Shown here piece after piece: positions 58,725 through 64,000 of a stretch of DNA of 64,000 bases. The position numbers and the translations under genes were made by a program. Position 1 is the stretch's first letter. Every line of letters begins with the position of its first letter. Under the pieces are notes generated by a model. It worked only from the letters and a program-made list of their open reading frames with translations. It did not search any database and was not told the origin of the DNA. The DNA comes from UBA6115 sp040776985 (lineage in GTDB: Bacteria > Bacillota > Clostridia > Christensenellales > Aristaeellaceae): assembly GCA_040776985.1 (NCBI GenBank), contig JAXGZL010000001.1:1116001-1180000 (forward strand), read 5' to 3'.

Positions 58725-59540
58725 CTATTGCTTTCCCCGAAGGATGGCCAACAGGCCGGATACGCTGTCACAGACGAAATCCGGCTGGATGTGGCTGTCC
58801 GCAAGCGCTTCCCGTTTGGTTTCCCCGCTGAGGACCAGGAGGCCTGAAAGCCCCGCAGCCCTGGCGCAGGCGATGTCGGTGTAGACTCGGTCGCCGATGA
58901 GAACCGCCTCCTCCGGCCGGCATCCCTTTTGCTCCAACGCCAGCAGGGCGATGTCCGGCCTGGGCTTCCCCAGCACATGGGGGAGGCGGCCGGTGGCATG
59001 CTCCAGCATCTGGGCCATGGCGCCGCAGTCCGGCAGATAACCTGTGGCGGTAGGGCAGACCCAGTCCGGGTTGGTGGCCAGGTAGGGCAGCCCCTGGTTG
59101 ATCAGATGGCAGGCGTCCACCAGCTTCTGATAGGTCAATTCCGTGTCATATCCCATCAGCAGGCAGTCAATTCCCGACATCAGCCGGTCGGTGACGCGGA
59201 TGTCCGCCTTATGCAGCTGATCCTTGAAGGAGGCGGTGCCCAGGGCATAGACCAGGGCGCCTGGATGATTTTTACTCAGATAATGGATGGCGGCATGGGT
59301 GGAGGTGAAAAAGTCCTCCGCCTGGCAGGGGATGCCCAGGCCTGTCAGCTTTCTGATATAGTCCGCCGTGCCCCTGGAGGAGTTGTTGGTGAGGAAGAGA
59401 TAGTCCGCCCCCCGCCCCCTGATTTCTTTCAGAAAAGCCAGGGTACCAGGAAACAGGCGGTCCCCCAGGTACAGGGTGCCGTCCATGTCCAGCAGGAAAA
59501 GCTTCTTTTGACGAAGGGCATCCGGAAAAGGACTGTTCAT
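58725..59540 (-). CDS. HAD-IIA phosphatase, NagD-like
   Basis: This 271-residue phosphatase has motif I LFLLDMDGTLYLGDRLFPG, motif II YLFLTNNSSRG, a type IIA cap, motif III Lys in HVLGKPRPDIALLAL and motif IV VLIGDRVYTDIACARAAG. Family members dephosphorylate nucleotides, sugar phosphates or damaged metabolites. It is transcribed from a TTGACA promoter divergent from degV and precedes the interrupted TM2 gene in the same operon. Confidence 0.93.
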   Translation of the reverse strand: MNSPFPDALRQKKLFLLDMDGTLYLGDRLFPGTLAFLKEIRGRGADYLFLTNNSSRGTADYIRKLTGLGIPCQAEDFFTSTHAAIHYLSKNHPGALVYALGTASFKDQLHKADIRVTDRLMSGIDCLLMGYDTELTYQKLVDACHLINQGLPYLATNPDWVCPTATGYLPDCGAMAQMLEHATGRLPHVLGKPRPDIALLALEQKGCRPEEAVLIGDRVYTDIACARAAGLSGLLVLSGETKREALADSHIQPDFVCDSVSGLLAILRGKQ

Positions 59541-59567
59541 TCCGCCCCCAGCGCAGTTGTTTTGTCT

Positions 59568-59596
59568 ATCATAAAGATTGGCGGGGGAGATGTCAA
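59568..59596 (-). promoter_or_regulatory. Promoter of the NagD-like gene
   Basis: On the minus strand a perfect TTGACA -35 (59591-59596) and TATGAT -10 (59568-59573) are separated by 17 bp. They lie about 28 bp before the ATG at 59540. Confidence 0.8.
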
Positions 59597-59634
59597 CGAA
59601 CAGCAGGAAAGGGCGGGGAAAAATCCGTCAGTCC

Positions 59635-59663
59635 TTGCATTTGTGTACGTATCCGTCTACAAT
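59635..59663 (+). promoter_or_regulatory. Promoter of the DegV-family gene
   Basis: TTGCAT (59635-59640) and TACAAT (59658-59663) are separated by 17 bp and lie 45 bp before the ATG at 59709. This promoter diverges from that of the NagD-like gene. Confidence 0.7.
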
Positions 59664-59708
59664 GATGGGTGATGGCCGGGCCGGCCCAAACTGTGATGGA
59701 GGGATACT

Positions 59709-60587
59709 ATGGCCAAAGATTATATTCTGATGAGTGACAGCGACAGCGATCTGCATTTTGAGTATTCCCGGGATAACAACATCCCCATGGTGAAAATGCC
59801 CTATACGCTGGATGATGTGGAGTATCTGGACGACAACGGCGCCAGCGGCATGGAGAAAAAGCTTTTTGACCGGATGCGCGCCGGCTCCAAGCCCTTTACC
59901 TCCCTGCTGCCCACCCCCGTTTATATTGACTATTTCGAGCCGATCCTCAAGGAAAAGGATCTGCTGTTCCTGGCCTTCTCCTCCAAGATGTCCGCTACCT
60001 TCCAGAACGTGCTGGAGGCCCAGGCGGAGCTGAAGGAGAAATACCCGGAGCGCAAGTTCATCGTGGTGGACACCCTGTCCATCTCCCTGCCCCAGGCGCT
60101 TCTGATCATGGGCGCCTATGAGCGCTATGACAAGGGCGCTTCCATGGAGGAGGTGGCCCAGTGGGTGATGGACAACCGTTTAAAGTCCCACGCCTGGTTC
60201 ACGGTGGGTGACCTGGTCTACCTCAAGCGGGGCGGGCGCGTCTCGCCCACCAGCGCCATTGTGGGCACCATGCTTGATATCAAGCCCATCCTGACCCTTA
60301 CCAAGGCCGGGAAGCTGGAGGCCCATTCCAAGGTGCAGGGCCGCAAGAAGGCCATGAAGGCCCTGGTGGACAAGACGGCGGAGTTCATTGAAAACCCCGC
60401 TGAACAGACCATGTTCGTTTTCCATGGGGACAGCCTGGACGAGGCGGAAATCCTCAAAGCCCAGGTTAAAAACCGGATTCCGGAGATCCGGGAGATCAAG
60501 ATCCAGATGATTGGCCCCGTGATCGGCGCCCACGCGGGCCCCGGCACGCTGGCGGTCTGCTTCATGGGCAAAGAGCGGCCTGTCTAA
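59709..60587 (+). CDS. DegV-family fatty-acid-binding protein
   Basis: This 292-residue protein belongs to the DegV/FakB family that binds fatty acids for phosphorylation by FakA in Firmicutes. The N-terminus ILMSDSDSDLHFEYSRDNNI, the central SKPFTSLLPTPVYIDYFEPI with LFLAFSSKMSATFQN, and VGDLVYLKRGGRVSPTSAIV are the conserved features. The C-terminus has IGAHAGPGTLAVCF. No FakA gene is seen in this window. The ATG follows ATGGAGG. It may be co-transcribed with the kinase gene 6 bp downstream. Confidence 0.93.
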   Translation: MAKDYILMSDSDSDLHFEYSRDNNIPMVKMPYTLDDVEYLDDNGASGMEKKLFDRMRAGSKPFTSLLPTPVYIDYFEPILKEKDLLFLAFSSKMSATFQNVLEAQAELKEKYPERKFIVVDTLSISLPQALLIMGAYERYDKGASMEEVAQWVMDNRLKSHAWFTVGDLVYLKRGGRVSPTSAIVGTMLDIKPILTLTKAGKLEAHSKVQGRKKAMKALVDKTAEFIENPAEQTMFVFHGDSLDEAEILKAQVKNRIPEIREIKIQMIGPVIGAHAGPGTLAVCFMGKERPV

Positions 60588-60593
60588 GCCCTG

Positions 60594-61463
60594 GTGGAAA
60601 CAAGGCATCAAAAAAGCATCCTGATCGTTCAAGACATTTCCTGCGTGGGGCGCTGCTCCATGCAGGTTGTTTTGCCTGTGTTAAGCGCGGCGGGACTCTC
60701 CTGCGCCATGCTGCCCACGGCGCTGCTCAGCAGCCACACCGGTGGCTTTGGCCAGGTGCACCGCCGGGATCTGAGCGGGGACATGCAGGCCATCCTGACC
60801 CACTGGCGGCGTCTGGCGCTGCGCTTTGACGCGGTGTATGTGGGCTATCTGGGGGCGGCGGCCCAGGCGCAGCTGGTGCTGTCCTCACTGGACCAGCTGA
60901 TGGCGCCCGGGGGCAGGCTGTATGTGGACCCGGTGATGGGGGACCATGGCCAGGCCTACAGCTTTTGCGGGGAGGAACTGGTGGCGGGCTTTGCCGCCCT
61001 GTGCCGCCGGGCGGATGTGATCTTTCCCAACCGGACGGAGGCCGCCCTGCTGCTGGGACAATCCCTTCAGCCGGGGAAGGAGCCGGACATCCCTGACGCG
61101 CAGGCGATTCTCTCCCTGGGGGCGCCTCAGGCGGTGCTTTCCGGGGTAGATTCTGACGGGGACCAGTTGGGCCTCATGCTGTTTGAGGCCGGAAAAGCGC
61201 CCCAAACCCTGCTGCGCAGGCGCTATCCCGGCGCCTATCCCGGCACCGGGGACCTGCTGGCATCCGCCGTTATCGGCGGGCTGATGCAGGGGCTGGGCCT
61301 GGAGGCAGCCGCCCAGGCGGCGCTGGACTTTATCGGCAGCGCCCTGGCAGCCGCCCAGGCATTTGGCAGCCCCGCCCGCTATGGCCTCCCCTTTGAGGTG
61401 GCGCTGCCGGGCCTGATCAATGCCCTGGCGGCCCAGCAGCCAGAAAAACAGAAAGGGATCTAA
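60594..61463 (+). CDS. Pyridoxal/pyridoxamine kinase, PdxY-like
   Basis: This ribokinase-fold kinase of 289 residues phosphorylates vitamin B6 vitamers in a salvage pathway. The start is GTG 60594 with a poor ribosome site, six bases after degV. Motifs are the N-terminal ILIVQDISCVGRCSMQVVLP, then LPTALLSSHTGGFG, the central YVDPVMGDHGQAY, and the catalytic GAYPGTGDLLASAVIGGLMQ. It could complement the PdxA homologue in B6 metabolism or be independent of it. Confidence 0.92.
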   Translation: METRHQKSILIVQDISCVGRCSMQVVLPVLSAAGLSCAMLPTALLSSHTGGFGQVHRRDLSGDMQAILTHWRRLALRFDAVYVGYLGAAAQAQLVLSSLDQLMAPGGRLYVDPVMGDHGQAYSFCGEELVAGFAALCRRADVIFPNRTEAALLLGQSLQPGKEPDIPDAQAILSLGAPQAVLSGVDSDGDQLGLMLFEAGKAPQTLLRRRYPGAYPGTGDLLASAVIGGLMQGLGLEAAAQAALDFIGSALAAAQAFGSPARYGLPFEVALPGLINALAAQQPEKQKGI

Positions 61464-61466
61464 GCC

Positions 61467-62270
61467 GTGTTGGATGCGCAAACCATAATCATCGCCTTTT
61501 TGATGACCTCCGTGGCCGGGCTTTCCACCGGCATCGGCGGCCTGATGGTGTATTTCACCAAGAAGACGGATGTGCGTTTTCTGGCTGTGATGCTGGGCTT
61601 TTCCGCCGGGGTGATGATCTATGTGTCCCTGGTGGAGATCTTTGACGAGGCGAAGGAGATGCTCAGCGCCGTCTACGGCGCCAAGGACGGCCTGCTCTAT
61701 ACCGTGCTGGCCTTTTTTGCCGGGATGCTGCTGATTGCCATCATTGACAAGATGATTCCTTGCGAGGACAACCCCCATGAGTTTGCCTGCCCGGTGACCA
61801 CCAATCCCAAACAGGCGGCCAAGCTCAAGCGCACCGGCATCATGACCGCCCTGGTGATCGCCCTGCACAACCTGCCAGAGGGGATTGCCACCTTTGTGTC
61901 CGCCACCCAGTCGGTCAGCCTGGCCATCCCCATTGTGATCGCTATTGCCATCCACAACATCCCGGAGGGGATCTCGGTGGCCATGCCCATCTACTACGCC
62001 ACCGGCAGCCGGAAGATCGCCCTGCGCTATTCCATGCTCTCAGGCCTGGCGGAGCCGGTGGGCGCCCTGATCGCCTACCTGATTCTGATGCCCTTTATGA
62101 ACGACACCCTGATGGGCCTCCTGTTTGCGGTGGTGGCGGGCATCATGGTGTTCATCTCCCTGGATGAGCTGCTGCCCAGCGCCGAAACCTATGGGGAACA
62201 TCACCTGAGCATGTATGGGCTGGTGGGGGGCATGGCGGTGATGGCGATCAGCCTGTGGCTGTTTGCCTGA
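61467..62270 (+). CDS. ZIP-family zinc transporter, ZupT-like
   Basis: This 267-residue importer of zinc and other divalent metals has eight predicted helices. The metal-binding helices carry LHNLPEGIATFVSATQS and IHNIPEGISVAMPIYYATG. The N-terminal helix has SVAGLSTGIGGLMVYFTKK and the last helices contain ISLDELLPSAETYGEHHLS. The start is GTG 61467, 3 bp after the kinase stop. It appears to be the third gene of the degV operon. Confidence 0.94.
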   Translation: MLDAQTIIIAFLMTSVAGLSTGIGGLMVYFTKKTDVRFLAVMLGFSAGVMIYVSLVEIFDEAKEMLSAVYGAKDGLLYTVLAFFAGMLLIAIIDKMIPCEDNPHEFACPVTTNPKQAAKLKRTGIMTALVIALHNLPEGIATFVSATQSVSLAIPIVIAIAIHNIPEGISVAMPIYYATGSRKIALRYSMLSGLAEPVGALIAYLILMPFMNDTLMGLLFAVVAGIMVFISLDELLPSAETYGEHHLSMYGLVGGMAVMAISLWLFA

Positions 62271-62313
62271 TGACAAGCGAAGTCGCCCCTTGGGGGCAGA
62301 AGGAGATATAAAG

Positions 62314-64000
62314 GTGCCTTTGGTGCCCCAGAAGGATACAAGTCAGACCAACAAGCAGTGGCTGCTGGAGGCAGCCCAGGGCCCGCTGCCTGAAAGCAGC
62401 GGCCTCGTTTTGCTGCCCATTTTGTCCCGGGTGGAAAACGGCTGGACCCTGAAGCTGAAAACCGGGCAGAAGCGGCTGTATGTGCTGCGGGACATCCCGG
62501 GCTACCTGAAGGCGGTGGCGGAGGGGCACAGCTATCCTTTGGGTAAGCTGTTCACCTATTCCCCGGCCTGGATGCGCTATCCCGCCGAGGCCCAGGCGCT
62601 GCTGACGCTGCTGTCCGCCTTTGTCCTGAAAGAGGATGAAAGGCCTGCGGCCGCCAACCAGATCCCCCTGACAGACGCCCTGCTGCGCCTGGTGCTGGAG
62701 CAGTTCCAGGACCTGCCCTTCCAGGTGGAAACAGAGGCGGGCACCTTCACCCAGACCGGCATCCGGGAAGGGGCGCTTCCGGTGCTGTTTAGCCTCGGCT
62801 ATGACATCAGGGGCGCGGTGCTGCGGGGCAGCTGGCAGGGGAAATGCCAGATGCTGACCGAGGACGGCGGCTTTGTGCTGGTGGATGGCCGGGTGCTGGC
62901 CCAGCCCCGGGAGGACAGGGCCCTGGCCCGGTCGCTGCTGCTGTACGCGCAGGAGGAGCGCTTTGCCTACCGCTTCAGCCGGGAGGAAACCGAGCGGGTC
63001 TTTGCGGAACTGCTGCCCGCCCTGCAGCGGCGCTATGCCCTGGCGGTGGAAGAGGAGATGGCCAGGCGCCTGTTGAAATTTCCCCTGCAGCCAGAGGTCT
63101 ATCTGGACCGGGCGGGGGAAGAGGTGCAGGCCCGGGTGGTGTTCCGCTACGGGGACTATGAGGTGGATCCCTTCCACCGGCAGGAGGAATTGCCCCTCTA
63201 TCTCTTCCGGGATGCCCTGGGGGAGCGGGGGGTGATGGACACCCTGGCCCAGTCCGGCTTCCGGGTGCGCACCGGCCAGGTCTATCTGGCGGAGGACGAC
63301 CTGATCTTTGAGTTTCTGATGGAGGGCGTCCGTTCCCTGCACCGGGTGGCCAAGGTGTATTTAAGCCAGGAGTTCAGGCAGCTGACCCCCCGGGCCCCCT
63401 CCTTCTCCGGGCATCTGGGCATCAAGGCGGGCAAGCTGCGCCTGACGCTGACGGATGAATCCCGCCCGATTGAGGAACTGCTGCCCCTGATGCAGGCTTT
63501 GAGCCAGCGCAAGCCCTATTTCCGCTATAAGGACGGCAGCTTCATCACCCTGGGGGACGCGGAGGACTGGCGGGAACTGGCGGAGGCCTGGCAGGAGCGC
63601 TTTACCGAGGCCACGGACACCAGGGACCTGGAAGCCATGCACGCCCACTACCTGGCCGCCCTGGCGGACAAGGGCCACCTGCCCCTGTCCCGGGACGAGG
63701 GGGTGGACATGGCGGTGGCCATGGACCCGGAGGGCATCGAAAGCCCGGTCCCCGGCCTGTACGACTATCAGCGCAGGGGCTTCCGCTGGATCTGCAGCCT
63801 GCATATGCTGGGCATGGGGGGCATCCTGGCGGATGAGATGGGCCTGGGCAAGACCGCCCAGATGATCGCCGCCATCCTGCACTTCAAGCAGGCAGACCCC
63901 CACCGCCTGCCCAGCCTGATCGTCACCCCCACCACCCTGATGCACAACTGGATCAGCGAAATCAGGCGCTTTGCGCCGGAGCTGACCGCCCAGGTGCTCT
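62314..64000 (+). CDS. SNF2-family helicase, N-terminal part (cut by window edge)
   Basis: The open frame of about 562 residues continues past the window. The GTG start at 62314 follows AAGGAGATATAAAG at ideal spacing. The first 450 residues resemble the bacterial SNF2-associated domain. Then come the Swi2/Snf2 Q-like motif YDYQRRGFRWICSLHMLGMG, Walker A ILADEMGLGKTAQMIAAIL, and motif Ia IVTPTTLMHNWISEIRRFAP. The usual N-terminal SWIM zinc finger is not seen here. SNF2 helicases translocate on duplex DNA; the role in clostridia is unclear. Confidence 0.9.
   Translation, partial: MPLVPQKDTSQTNKQWLLEAAQGPLPESSGLVLLPILSRVENGWTLKLKTGQKRLYVLRDIPGYLKAVAEGHSYPLGKLFTYSPAWMRYPAEAQALLTLLSAFVLKEDERPAAANQIPLTDALLRLVLEQFQDLPFQVETEAGTFTQTGIREGALPVLFSLGYDIRGAVLRGSWQGKCQMLTEDGGFVLVDGRVLAQPREDRALARSLLLYAQEERFAYRFSREETERVFAELLPALQRRYALAVEEEMARRLLKFPLQPEVYLDRAGEEVQARVVFRYGDYEVDPFHRQEELPLYLFRDALGERGVMDTLAQSGFRVRTGQVYLAEDDLIFEFLMEGVRSLHRVAKVYLSQEFRQLTPRAPSFSGHLGIKAGKLRLTLTDESRPIEELLPLMQALSQRKPYFRYKDGSFITLGDAEDWRELAEAWQERFTEATDTRDLEAMHAHYLAALADKGHLPLSRDEGVDMAVAMDPEGIESPVPGLYDYQRRGFRWICSLHMLGMGGILADEMGLGKTAQMIAAILHFKQADPHRLPSLIVTPTTLMHNWISEIRRFAPELTAQVL

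Overview
This window looks like a GC-rich, anaerobic, clostridia-type Firmicute. The evidence is ECF-sigma, DegV, PpdK, VanW and DUF896 genes, many TTG/GTG starts and strong AGGAGG ribosome sites. A Christensenellales or Oscillospirales-like genome would fit, but that is inference. No rRNA, tRNA, CRISPR array or prophage was seen. Most of the window is dense chromosomal coding in short, tightly overlapped operons. It is interrupted by six insertion sequences whose ends and target duplications can be read directly: one IS66 element, one IS1182/IS5-type element, three apparently identical 844-bp IS5/IS427-type copies and one IS3-type element.

Layout. 1-3050 (minus): peptide/nickel-type ABC importer (binding protein, permease B, partial permease C). 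3102-4139: mutY, followed by a 267-bp array of hairpins bounded by 16-bp inverted repeats, then the IS66 element (4415-7000). 7024-14395 (minus): an exported D-x-D-x-D-G/C-x-x-C protein; HPr-like protein, GNAT and M19 dipeptidase; glnS, gltX and an M3 oligopeptidase. 14549-19532: HAD phosphatase, DsbA/SpxH-like protein, Fic protein, RlmI-type methyltransferase and pdxA. 19630-22719: dxs, tlyA and a small membrane protein; dxs diverges from pdxA across a long palindrome. 22772-28686: AraC regulator, CUT1 sugar ABC importer and GH29 alpha-fucosidase, probably a fucosylated-glycan utilisation locus.

28760-34043 (minus) is a six-gene operon in which five junctions overlap or nearly abut: GT2-GtrA, NAGPA-like phosphodiester glycosidase, divergent Lgt-like membrane protein, DUF896 and two SH3-VanW proteins. 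It looks like an envelope-polymer module. 34278-39794 (plus) holds an MMPL transporter with an overlapping exported partner, then an ECF sigma factor (probable ATT start), a zinc-finger/DUF4349 anti-sigma protein and a SIMPL protein. This also looks like an envelope system.

39800-44600 is an AT-rich island, probably acquired. It carries one unfamiliar gene split in two places by IS427-type copies; removing the elements and one TA duplication from each restores a 347-codon frame. 44616-48731: GNAT, alpha/beta hydrolase, membrane-anchored MurF-like ligase and Ddl in one operon. Then come gdhA, two unknown exported proteins (one with an IS inserted just upstream of its ribosome site) and ppdK. 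At 56080-58698 a TM2/SHOCT membrane gene is split by the IS3 element; excision restores a 401-codon frame. The window ends with NagD-like HAD, DegV, pyridoxal kinase, ZIP transporter and the N-terminal part of an SNF2 helicase.

Ten predicted exported proteins, including two ABC binding proteins, carry signal peptides without a lipobox cysteine, and the only Lgt-family protein here lacks key Lgt residues.
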